The position numbers were made by a program, and so were the translations under genes. From Muribaculaceae bacterium (lineage in GTDB: Bacteria > Bacteroidota > Bacteroidia > Bacteroidales > Muribaculaceae): a stretch of DNA of 35,033 nucleotides. Location of the stretch: NCBI GenBank assembly GCA_020026215.1, contig JAHHQT010000011.1, positions 1-35,033 on the forward strand, read 5' to 3'. Positions 16,252 through 24,300 of the stretch are shown here, one piece after another; position 1 is the first letter of the stretch; every line of letters starts with the position of its first letter. The notes below the pieces were generated by a model. The model made no database searches and had not been told where the DNA came from. It worked only from the letters and a program-made list of their open reading frames with translations.

Positions 16252-17358
16252 TTAAATGTTTCTATAATACTCTCTCCATTTTTCCATGAGTAGGGTCATA
16301 TCTTCAGGTATTTCGCTATTGAAATACATTTGTTCACCTGTGGTCGGATGAACAAAACCCAATGTTTTGGCATGTAGTGCCTGGCGGGGACAAATCTTGA
16401 AGCAATTTTGGATAAATTGCATGTATTTTGAAGTGGCTACACCACGTAAGACTTTATCACCTCCGTAGCGGGCGTCGTTGAACAACGGATGGCCGATGTG
16501 TTTCATGTGCACACGGATTTGGTGGGTACGTCCTGTCTCCAATTGACATTGCACGATGGCGCAATGGTTGAAGTTCTCCAACACCTTATAGTGGGTGACA
16601 GCGTGTTTGCCGTAGTCACCGTCGGGGAAAACTGCCATTTGGAGACGGTCTTTCAAACTGCGACCGATATTGCCTTCCACAGTGCCTTCCTCTTCTTCAA
16701 ATCTGCCCCATACCACAGCCACATATTGGCGGTGAGTGGTCTTGTTGAAGAATTGTTTCCCCAAGTGTGTCTTTGCATCGGGAGTTTTGGCTACTACTAA
16801 CAGTCCGGATGTGTCCTTATCGATACGGTGAACCAATCCCAAACGGGGATCGTTCACATCGTAGTCGGGCATATCCTTAAAGTGATAGGCAAGGGCGTTG
16901 ACGAGTGTGCCTGAATAGTTACCATGGCCTGGGTGTACGACCAATCCTGCCGGTTTGTTAACTACCAGCAAGTCGTTGTCTTCATACACAATGTCCAATG
17001 GAATATCTTCCGGGATAATTTCCAATTCATATTTAGGGCGGTCCATCACCAATGAAATGGTGTCGAATGGTTTTACCCTATAGTTGGATTTTACCGGTTT
17101 TCCGTTCACGATAATACAACCGGCTTCGGCAGCCTGTTGGATGCGGTTCCGTGAAGTTTTGTCTATATGGCTAACCAAAAATTTGTCAACGCGTAGCAAG
17201 GACTGTCCTTTTTCGGCTACAAAACGATAGTGTTCCCAAAGCTCCTGGGAGTCGTTGCCTGCGATGTTGCCATCCAGTTCGTCGTCAAATTCTGAGTCTA
17301 ATAAATTATCTGTATCTTGAATCATTTCTGAAATATGGGGGAAATCTCTGTTATTCAT
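16252..17358 (-). CDS. rluD: Ribosomal large subunit pseudouridine synthase, RluD type
   Basis: From the ATG at 17358 the protein has 368 residues. It has an S4 RNA-binding domain (residues about 55-105, LLRVDKFLVSHIDKTSRNRI) and a RluA/RluD catalytic domain with LVHRIDKDTSGLLVVAKT, where Asp 180 is the nucleophile-type catalytic residue, plus ETGRTHQIRVHM. RluD modifies helix 69 of 23S rRNA, near the decoding centre. The open frame extends to 17463, but that part lies inside the PASTA gene and has no S4-family similarity. The ATG at 17358 overlaps the PASTA stop by 8 bp (ATGAATAA), a typical coupled start. Confidence 0.92.
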   Translation of the reverse strand: MNNRDFPHISEMIQDTDNLLDSEFDDELDGNIAGNDSQELWEHYRFVAEKGQSLLRVDKFLVSHIDKTSRNRIQQAAEAGCIIVNGKPVKSNYRVKPFDTISLVMDRPKYELEIIPEDIPLDIVYEDNDLLVVNKPAGLVVHPGHGNYSGTLVNALAYHFKDMPDYDVNDPRLGLVHRIDKDTSGLLVVAKTPDAKTHLGKQFFNKTTHRQYVAVVWGRFEEEEGTVEGNIGRSLKDRLQMAVFPDGDYGKHAVTHYKVLENFNHCAIVQCQLETGRTHQIRVHMKHIGHPLFNDARYGGDKVLRGVATSKYMQFIQNCFKICPRQALHAKTLGFVHPTTGEQMYFNSEIPEDMTLLMEKWREYYRNI

Positions 17359-17977
17359 CAACCATGACGATTGGTTCGTCACCGTCGCCGGCAATACTGT
17401 CAAGCTCAAATTCTTCATTGGCTTCTGAGCCGTCACCCACGACAAGGGTAACGTGTGAGTCAATTGGAATTTTTTCGCCTTGGCGGAGTGAAAGTCCGTT
17501 CATAGTCAAGTCTAAGACTAAGTCACTATATTGTGACGGAACGTGCTTGATGTCGATATGGGAGATTCCCAAACTTTGTAACAATGACAACCCTTGGCGC
17601 AAAGACAAGTCAACCAATGCAGGTACTTTTACTCTTTGTGTGGTAAATGAAGTGGTTGTTATATAAACGATACGGCTGTCCTTGATTTTAGCTCCTGCTT
17701 GTGGTGTCTGTTCCAATACAATACCCGGTTTTGACTTGGTGTCGTAGATGGAATCTGAAATCACGCACTGCAAGTTCTGTTTTCCCAACAAATTGTTAGC
17801 CTCGGCAGGTGTCATTCCCTCAAGGTTTGGCACGATGGTATATTGGTTGTGGTGTGTAAAGCTGTCCAACATATAGTAGCCTATAACCAAAAGAATGAAG
17901 TCAACAATGACAAGACCTATAATAGTATCAATGATAGGGTGCTTTTTGATGAAAGTAACGAATTTGTTCGCAGTCAT
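17351..17977 (-). CDS. Membrane-anchored PASTA-domain protein
   Basis: The 208-residue protein has one transmembrane helix (residues about 15-38) and then two PASTA domains (about 46-115 and 117-185), seen from YTIVPNLEGMTPAEANNLL, GIVLEQTPQAGAKIKDS and VKVPALVDLSLRQGLSLLQ. PASTA domains usually bind peptidoglycan or muropeptides, here on the periplasmic side. No kinase or transpeptidase domain is attached. The tail is strongly acidic (residues about 187-208). It is coupled by overlap to rluD; PASTA-rluD adjacency is a common arrangement in Bacteroidota as I recall it. Confidence 0.88.
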   Translation of the reverse strand: MTANKFVTFIKKHPIIDTIIGLVIVDFILLVIGYYMLDSFTHHNQYTIVPNLEGMTPAEANNLLGKQNLQCVISDSIYDTKSKPGIVLEQTPQAGAKIKDSRIVYITTTSFTTQRVKVPALVDLSLRQGLSLLQSLGISHIDIKHVPSQYSDLVLDLTMNGLSLRQGEKIPIDSHVTLVVGDGSEANEEFELDSIAGDGDEPIVMVDE

Positions 17978-18001
17978 AGTTAGTTTGTGTTTATTAATTT
18001 A

Positions 18002-18009
18002 CAAACATA
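18002..18009 (-). promoter_or_regulatory. Candidate -7 element for the PASTA-rluD unit
   Basis: On the minus strand this reads TATGTTTG, matching TAnnTTTG. No -33 element was found. The leader would be about 18 nt. Confidence 0.4.
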
Positions 18010-18039
18010 CAAAAAAATAGTCGTATGTGGGGGAATTGT

Positions 18040-18073
18040 AAAAAAAATCTTGCGTTGTTTAGCAACGCAAGAT
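18040..18073 (-). terminator. Intrinsic terminator after rpoZ
   Basis: A perfect 11-bp stem (18047-18057 with 18063-18073, ATCTTGCGTTG and complement) with a 5-nt loop is followed on the minus strand by at least seven Ts (18047-18041). It lies 30 bp beyond the rpoZ stop. Confidence 0.85.
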
Positions 18074-18103
18074 CCTTTTTATATAGTCGATTCGCTAAGA
18101 CTA

Positions 18104-18442
18104 CTAGAAGTCCAATTTAGCTTTTTCTTTAGCTGGGTTTCTGTACATCACTTTACCTTCGATGTATTCTTGGGTAGCAATAAGAACCGGTTTCGGCAAT
18201 TTCTCGTAATAACGGGAGATTTCAATTTGTTCTCTGTTTTCCGATACCTCTTCCAAATTGTCGTTCATTGTAGCGAATTCTTGGAGTTTTCTCTCGAGGT
18301 CATGTTTCATTTCTACAGCGATTTGGTTCGCACGTTTAGCAATGATGCAAACTGTTTCGTAAACATTGCCGGTGTCTTCTGAAAGTTTAATCACGTCGCG
18401 AGTTACCGTATTAATCGGTGCATTTGATCTTTTGTAATCCAT
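18104..18442 (-). CDS. rpoZ: RNA polymerase omega subunit, Bacteroidota type
   Basis: The 112-residue protein contains APINTVTRDVIKLSEDTGNVYE followed by CIIAKRANQIAVEMKHDL and later PKPVLIATQEYIEGKVMY. This is the Bacteroidota form of omega/Rpb6, where the helix with AKRANQIA and the C-terminal 'A-x-EYxEGKV' segment contact the RNA polymerase beta-prime subunit. Omega helps assemble RNA polymerase. It lies 44 bp after bamD on the same strand and is closed by a strong terminator. Family is clear from motifs and context. Confidence 0.88.
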   Translation of the reverse strand: MDYKRSNAPINTVTRDVIKLSEDTGNVYETVCIIAKRANQIAVEMKHDLERKLQEFATMNDNLEEVSENREQIEISRYYEKLPKPVLIATQEYIEGKVMYRNPAKEKAKLDF

Positions 18443-18486
18443 TCTCGAAATTATTTATTATTGTTTGTTTTTTATTTCAGTGAAAA

Positions 18487-19290
18487 TTAGTCTTTTACAA
18501 ATTTAGAAGCAATCTTGAAGATGTTGTCAGCTTCTTTTTTGTATTTACCTTCTGGATAGTCATTGGTGAATGAATAGTACTCATCAATCACATTTCTAAA
18601 ACGCTCTTCTTTCTTTTCTTCCACACTTTGTGCAGCTTGTTGATATTTGGCTTTTAGCACCACCATTTGAAGCTGTTCCTTGTATTTTGTGTAAGGATAA
18701 TCTTTTAGTGCATTTTGAGCGACAATCACTGCGCTCTCGTAGTTGTTGCCCATATAGTTACCCAAGTTGTAGTACAACATAGCATTTTCCAATTGCTTGA
18801 ACACTAATTTGTCCTGTAGTTCAAAGATGGCATTTTGAGCAATGGACGCTTTGTCACTCTTTGGATAATAGTCAAGGAACAATTGCAATTCAGCTATCGC
18901 TTTGTAGGTTTCGGTTTGGTCCAATTGGGGTTCTGGAGAATCCAAGTAGCAGCCATAGCCGGAATAGAATCTTGACAATTCTGTGTATTTACCTTTTGGA
19001 TAGTGAGTGTAATATGTTTTGAAGTAAGTACTTGCTGTAAGATAATCTTTGTTCTCGTAATGACTCAAGCCTAAAAGATAAAGTGATTCTTCTGCTTTGT
19101 CTGTACCTTTCAATATTTTTACTATTTCTTCCAATAAAGTAGCCGATTGAACAAATTTTCTTTGTTCAAATGCTTTTTTCGCATATTCGTACTTTGCTTC
19201 CGGATCAGTGCTCTTCAATATCTTATTGTATTCTCCACAGCTAGTGAAAGTTAGGAGAACGAATAATGTAATAAGTATATTTTTGCGCAT
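18487..19290 (-). CDS. bamD: Outer membrane protein assembly factor BamD (lipoprotein)
   Basis: BamD is the essential lipoprotein of the BAM complex that inserts beta-barrel proteins in the outer membrane. The 267-residue protein has a lipoprotein signal ending TFTSC, with Cys 18 the acylated residue. The rest is helical TPR-type repeats, with the BamD-like sequences YEYAKKAFEQRKFVQSATLL, YFKTYYTHYPKGKYTE and FLDYYPKSDKASIAQNAI. Length is typical. It starts a two-gene unit with rpoZ and has the best-formed promoter of this window just upstream. Confidence 0.93.
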   Translation of the reverse strand: MRKNILITLFVLLTFTSCGEYNKILKSTDPEAKYEYAKKAFEQRKFVQSATLLEEIVKILKGTDKAEESLYLLGLSHYENKDYLTASTYFKTYYTHYPKGKYTELSRFYSGYGCYLDSPEPQLDQTETYKAIAELQLFLDYYPKSDKASIAQNAIFELQDKLVFKQLENAMLYYNLGNYMGNNYESAVIVAQNALKDYPYTKYKEQLQMVVLKAKYQQAAQSVEEKKEERFRNVIDEYYSFTNDYPEGKYKKEADNIFKIASKFVKD

Positions 19291-19318
19291 TATAGTAAGT
19301 CAATTTTATTTCAGAATG

Positions 19319-19349
19319 CAAATTTACACTTTTCTTCCTATCTGACAAA
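19319..19349 (-). promoter_or_regulatory. Bacteroidota-type promoter for bamD-rpoZ
   Basis: On the minus strand, TAAATTTG (19326-19319) matches TAnnTTTG and TTTG (19349-19346) sits 19 bp upstream. The predicted leader is about 20 nt. Confidence 0.7.
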
Positions 19350-19401
19350 GTTTTTGCCAAAGATAAAATGAAAGGTCAGCAAATTTTTAGTTTTTTTATA
19401 T

Positions 19402-19434
19402 ATGTTCTCAATTCTTATCTGAAATTGAGAACAT
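19402..19434 (-). terminator. Hairpin directly after leuA-like gene
   Basis: A perfect 12-bp inverted repeat (19402-19413 with 19423-19434, ATGTTCTCAATT and complement) with a 9-nt loop begins 6 bp past the stop at 19441. On the minus strand it is followed by ATATAAAAAAA rather than a T run, so it is not a classical intrinsic terminator; it may protect the 3' end or act with a factor. Confidence 0.5.
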
Positions 19435-19440
19435 TTTCTG

Positions 19441-20991
19441 TTAAATATATTCCTCTACGAGGTTCAACATCTTGATAGTGGCCTTGATGGCAGCTTCTGT
19501 CTGGTCGGCATCCAACCCCATGGTTTTGAAGGTATGTCCTTTGAATTCCCAATGGATGGTAGTTTGTACCAAGGCATCGGTTTTACCGCCCGGTGGAATG
19601 TTGACCATATAGTTGGACAATGTTGGAAAATCACGTCTGCGTTGTCCTTTGTAGATTTTCTTCAAAGCGCGCATGAAAGCATCATATTGACCGTCACCGA
19701 CAGAACTTTCCATATATTCCTTACCATTGATTTCAATTTTGACTATACTTGTAGGGCGAAGTCCTTGTGTTAAAGACAATTGGTAGTTAATCAATCGAAT
19801 CTTGTTAGTACGAGGCTGATGTTTCACCACATCGGTTACGATGAAAGGTAAGTCCTCTTGTGTGACAATCTCTTTCTTGTCGCCCAATTCAATTACTCGT
19901 TGGGTTACTTTTTCAATGTTGGCATCACTCAACTCCAAGCCCAATGATTCAAGATTTTTGCGGATATTTGCCTTGCCGGAAAGTTTGCCCAAGGCATATT
20001 CACGCGTTCTTCCGAATCGTTCCGGTGCTAATTTGGTGGTGTATAGAGAGCCTTTGCTGTCACCGTCAGCATGTACGCCTGCACATTGTGTGAACACATT
20101 TTCTCCAATTATAGGACGGTTTGGAGGAATCGCCACGCCCGAATAGGAAGCTACGATGCGGCTCACATAGTTGATGTTGGTTTCTACAATTCCTGTTTTC
20201 ATTTGAAGCATATCGTGAATGACGGCAATGGCACTTGACAGTGCTGCATTACCTGCACGTTCACCCAATCCGTTGATGGTGCAGTGAACGCCCGATGCTC
20301 CTACCAATAGGGCGGCAAAAACATTGGAAGTCGCCATATCGTAGTCGTTGTGTGCGTGGAAATCAAAGCGAAGCTGAGGATATTTCTTGACCATGAGTTT
20401 CACATAGTCATAAGTTTCGTTCGGGTCAAGAATTCCTAAAGTATCAGGGAGCATGAAACGTTCAACAGGTTCGTCCAACAAATTGTCCATCAATTCAAAT
20501 ACAAATTCAGGACTATCTTTGATACCATTAGACCAGTCTTCCAAATATAGGTTGACTTTCAATCCCCTTGCCTTGGCATCGGCAATGGTTTCTTTCACGT
20601 CAAGAATGTGTTCCTTTACGGTTTTACCCAGCTGTGCACTGCAATGTCGTTCGCTGCCTTTGCATAACAGGTTGATGACGGTTGCCCCGGTTTCGGCAAT
20701 CCACTTGTTGGACTGACAATTGTCGATAAAGCCCAACACCTCCACTTTTTCAAGATGCCCGTTGTTTCTTGCCCAATCGCAAATACGTTTGACGGTTTCA
20801 AATTCACGAGGGGATACGCGTGCTGACGCTACTTCTACTCGGGGAATATGCAATTCTTCCACCAACAGTTTGAAAATACTTAATTTTTCACTGCGTGTGA
20901 AACCCACTCCCGAGGTTTGTTCTCCGTCGCGGAGAGTAGTGTCCATTATTTCAATTAAAGGAAATTTTATTTTATAGTTCCTTGTTTTCAT
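19441..20991 (-). CDS. 2-isopropylmalate synthase family protein (LeuA-like)
   Basis: The 516-residue protein belongs to the DRE-TIM aldolase family that joins acetyl-CoA to a 2-keto acid. Visible motifs are DTTLRDGEQ (residues 17-25), the metal ligands HAHND (212-216) and NGLGERAGN. The C-terminal 130 residues form a LeuA-type dimer regulatory domain (RLINYQLSLTQGLRPTSIVKI, SVGDGQYDAFMRAL). The full length with this domain supports isopropylmalate synthase or citramalate synthase; homocitrate synthase is less likely. Sequence alone does not separate 2-ketoisovalerate from pyruvate as substrate, so no gene symbol is given. No leuB, leuC or leuD is adjacent, and it is transcribed alone behind a leader of up to 200 nt. 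Confidence 0.88.
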   Translation of the reverse strand: MKTRNYKIKFPLIEIMDTTLRDGEQTSGVGFTRSEKLSIFKLLVEELHIPRVEVASARVSPREFETVKRICDWARNNGHLEKVEVLGFIDNCQSNKWIAETGATVINLLCKGSERHCSAQLGKTVKEHILDVKETIADAKARGLKVNLYLEDWSNGIKDSPEFVFELMDNLLDEPVERFMLPDTLGILDPNETYDYVKLMVKKYPQLRFDFHAHNDYDMATSNVFAALLVGASGVHCTINGLGERAGNAALSSAIAVIHDMLQMKTGIVETNINYVSRIVASYSGVAIPPNRPIIGENVFTQCAGVHADGDSKGSLYTTKLAPERFGRTREYALGKLSGKANIRKNLESLGLELSDANIEKVTQRVIELGDKKEIVTQEDLPFIVTDVVKHQPRTNKIRLINYQLSLTQGLRPTSIVKIEINGKEYMESSVGDGQYDAFMRALKKIYKGQRRRDFPTLSNYMVNIPPGGKTDALVQTTIHWEFKGHTFKTMGLDADQTEAAIKATIKMLNLVEEYI

Positions 20992-21004
20992 AATTCTCTA
21001 TTTT

Positions 21005-21082
21005 TCAGAATGCGATAATAGAAAGCTGGTATCGTCCTAATCTTGATTCAGCAGTCGTTCGTATGAATATCGGGATGGTGCC
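21005..21082 (-). other. ATG-less open stretch in the LeuA-like gene leader
   Basis: On the minus strand a frame opens after a TAA (21085-21083) and runs 25 codons to a TGA (21007-21005), 13 nt before the LeuA-like ATG. It would read GTIPIFIRTTAESRLGRYQL then SIIAF. It has Ile codons close together but no canonical start. It may be a leader peptide with an unusual start, part of an RNA structure, or chance. Confidence 0.25.
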
Positions 21083-21200
21083 TTAGTTTTCTGACGACAA
21101 AGTTACACAACAACTTTCGATTCTGTTCGTTTTTTGATTTATAATTCAGTATCGTTAAAGTTTGGCAACACGAAATCCTCTGAATACAAACGGTATAACA

Positions 21201-21232
21201 CAAAAATAAAATATATCGAAAAGAAAAGCAAA
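21201..21232 (-). promoter_or_regulatory. Candidate promoter for the LeuA-like gene
   Basis: On the minus strand, TATTTTTG (21208-21201) matches TAnnTTTG and TTTG (21232-21229) lies 20 bp upstream. It would give a leader of about 200 nt. A second possible -7 (TAACTTTG, 21105-21098) would give about 100 nt but has no -33. Confidence 0.45.
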
Positions 21233-21262
21233 TAATTGAACTTCAATTTAATTGCATAAAAA

Positions 21263-21292
21263 AACAGACGCTATCAAAAGATAACGTCTGTT
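21263..21292 (-). terminator. Terminator of amidase copy 1
   Basis: On the minus strand the RNA would be AACAGACGUUAUC, loop UUUU, GAUAGCGUCUGUU, fully paired with one U-G wobble, then a U run (21263-21257). On the + strand the wobble pair becomes a C-A mismatch, which supports use on the minus strand. Confidence 0.85.
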
Positions 21293-21313
21293 CTTGAATT
21301 ATTTGAGGATTAA

Positions 21314-24300
21314 TTATTTCTTCAAAACTCTAACAGCTTCGCCGTTGTTAATCTTAACGAAATAAATACCTGATGTCAAACCTGAAACATTAATTGTTGC
21401 AGTGTTTCCGCTGATTGAGCTATCAGCTTCTACAGCAGCACCTGCTACGTTGAAGATAGCAATTGTTTCAATGTTTTCTGTTGCATTAACGTAAACAACG
21501 TCTTCAGCAGGGTTAGGATATACACTTGTTTCGCTTGCAATTACGTTTTCTTCAACAGAACCTTCGTTGCTGATAACGATTGTACCTGCAGCAGGAGTTA
21601 CACCAACGTTCTTGTCAGTAGGCAATGCCCATACTTGAAGAGCTTTTCTTGTTGCCAAGTAAACGTTGTTTGCACGGTCGAATGCGATTTGGTTCAATGT
21701 ACCTGTACCGCATTCAATAGTGTAGCAAAGTTTAACAGAAGGAGTGATACCGTCTCTTGTGATGTCATAGATGCTCAAACCACCATTGTCAGAAGCAACA
21801 GCAAGTTTAGTTCTATCGAAGTTAAGAGCTACACCAGAACCATTGTTACCAGGCATGTCGGCTTTATTGCTTACGCCTGAGTTGTAAAGGATGTTGCCTT
21901 CGAAGTCACAATAAAGCAATGCAGGAACACCGGCAGTGCTGTTTGGAGCTGCACGGGTTTGAGCTGCCCAGATACCAGTTTCGTCAACGTAGATTTCAAC
22001 GTTGGTGTTGGCCAATTTAGCAGAAACTTCTTCATATACCATGTTAGGCTCGTTTTCGATAGTGCGAGCGTCACCAACATCGTAGCGGACAAGTTTGTTA
22101 CCACCGTTACCAACAGGGTAGTCTTCAACGAATGAATAGATAGATGTGTTAGCACCTACACCGGTAGAGAATGCACAAGTTGTACCACCACCGATAATCT
22201 TACCATTGTTAGTGAATGCACCTGTTTTGTCTTTTGTACCGACAAACATGTTTTTAATTTCGTCGTTGTCAGGAGTCAATCTGAACAAGCCTGCGTGAGA
22301 GTCTGACCAGTCGCTGATAAGGACTGAACCGTCGTTCATCATACCTAAACGGTATGGAGAAGCTGTGTTACCAGTGCTGAATTCTTGTGTACCAACAGCA
22401 GTTGTGTTGATAGCTTTCATCTCTTTATCATATTTCCATATACCTCTTGCTTTGTCGCCGTCAACAGTATTAGAAACATATACAGTACCGAAGTTTGCAC
22501 TTTCAGGGTTGTTGTCGATTGCAATACCACGGCAGCTTGGATAGGCTTCGTAGTACAATTTGGTAGCTTGGGCAATTGCTTTGCCTTCAACTTGAACTTC
22601 CCATGCGTATTCACCGTCAGGAAGAGTTGTGTTTTCAATAGTTACAGTGTTTTCAGCAGTTGTAACAGCGCCTGTCGCAATTGTAGAAGCGACTTCATTA
22701 GTCTTCACGTTTCTCAATACGATTGTACCGTTTTCAGCAGCACCAGTTGATTTGAATGTGAATGTAGTTGAAGTTTCACCTACAGTTGCTTTCAAATCGT
22801 ATGCATAGTGACCGCGAACAAGAGGTTGTTCAACACCCCTGTTAGAGAATTTGCTGATTTTACCGTCTCTGATTAGGTAAAGTTGCAATTCTGCACCTGT
22901 AACGATGTTGTCGTCGTTGATAGTTGTGAAAACTTTGGCAGCAGCAGTAGTACATTTAACTGTTTCGCCAGCGATGTTTGTGTTGCTTAATTGAACTTCT
23001 TTAGCTTTGTCAAGACCATTTGTTACGTTGAACAATTTCAAACCTGTCAATTGATTGTTTTCAATAACAGGAGTGATTAAAGCGTCTTGATTTGAATATT
23101 TGAAGTAAGTAGAACCTTGAGAAGGAACAGGCAATGCTTCAGTCGCAAATCTACCTTGAAGTGCTACTTCTTTAGCTGCACCTGCTGTTTGGAATTCGAT
23201 AGGGTTGCAAGCATTACCGTCGATAATGAATTGATTCTTATCGCGAGGAGAAACTTCCAATAGATATTGAGTACCTACAGCGATTGCTGTATCTTCAGGT
23301 TTCAAATCAGGAATTTCGTCAAGAGCTTGCATTGTTGATTTGTTGTAAGCAGCGACAGCCAATTGACCGTTGGAAACTTCCAAAGTAACGAAACGCATTT
23401 TCTTAGTAGACCCCATTGTGTTGGCAGTTGTCATCACTGTACCTTCTTGGGTTGTACCAGTAACAGCAAGTGTTTGACCTGTCATAGCGTTGAACCAGTT
23501 ACCAGAGTTTGTAGAAGACAACCATTCAGCAGGAGCTCCTGTAGGAAGGCCAGTCTTTTCGTCTTTTGCCCATTTGAAGAATTTAACGACACCTCTTGTA
23601 TCACCAGATTCAATTTCATTGTCAGAGAATTGGTTTTCACCATAGTTACATCCTATAAGAACATTGTCAGCAGAGAATGCAATATCAGAAAGTTTCAATG
23701 TACGGTTGCCGTCCAATGTCAAACCTTCAGTACTGATTTCTGTAACTGCATTGTCTTCCAAGTTAACTGCATAGATGAATGGTTCGTTTTGAGCATCCAA
23801 AGCCAATACATAAACATAACCGTTACGAACGATTTGACGGCGAACAGTTTTGCCTTGTAATTGAGTTTCAAGTGGGTTTGCATCAGCACCAACTTGAGCA
23901 AAGTTGATTTCATCACCCAATTTGAATGTTTCAACACCTTTCAATTCGTCAACATAGTCTTCGTAAACGATTGCCGGTGGAACATAACCTTCAGCTTCAA
24001 GGAATGTAGTCAAATAAGTTGTTTCGTTAGCTTTTACAGTGAATGCTTTAGTATATTCTTCAGCAGCTGCTTTGTAACCTTCAGCACTATATACGACTGT
24101 ATATTCGCCCGGTTGAACATCTCTGAACAAGAATGCACCATTGTATTCGTTATCTGTAGTATCTCTTGCCACTACTTTACCATCTTTCATCAAATTAACG
24201 ATGACACCGTTCAATGGTTTGTAAACGTCGTTTGTGCGAGCTGCAGGTTTGTAAAGAGCGTGAACGAATTTTTCGTGTTGGTCACGAACGATACCGTAAA

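Larger units (their letters stand above)
20992..21313. other. Intergenic region: LeuA-like leader, promoter, and end of the amidase array
   Basis: These 322 bp hold three things. Next to the LeuA-like gene is a possible leader with an ATG-less open stretch (21005-21082). Further up are two TAnnTTTG-like elements on the minus strand (21105-21098 and 21208-21201), the second with a -33. At 21263-21292 is the terminator of amidase copy 1. I see no gene with a normal start. Confidence 0.6.

Noticed and set aside
16252..17463. Longer rluD start at 17463
   Set aside because: The extra 35 residues lie inside the PASTA gene in another frame and show no family similarity; the ATG at 17358 gives a normal coupled overlap.
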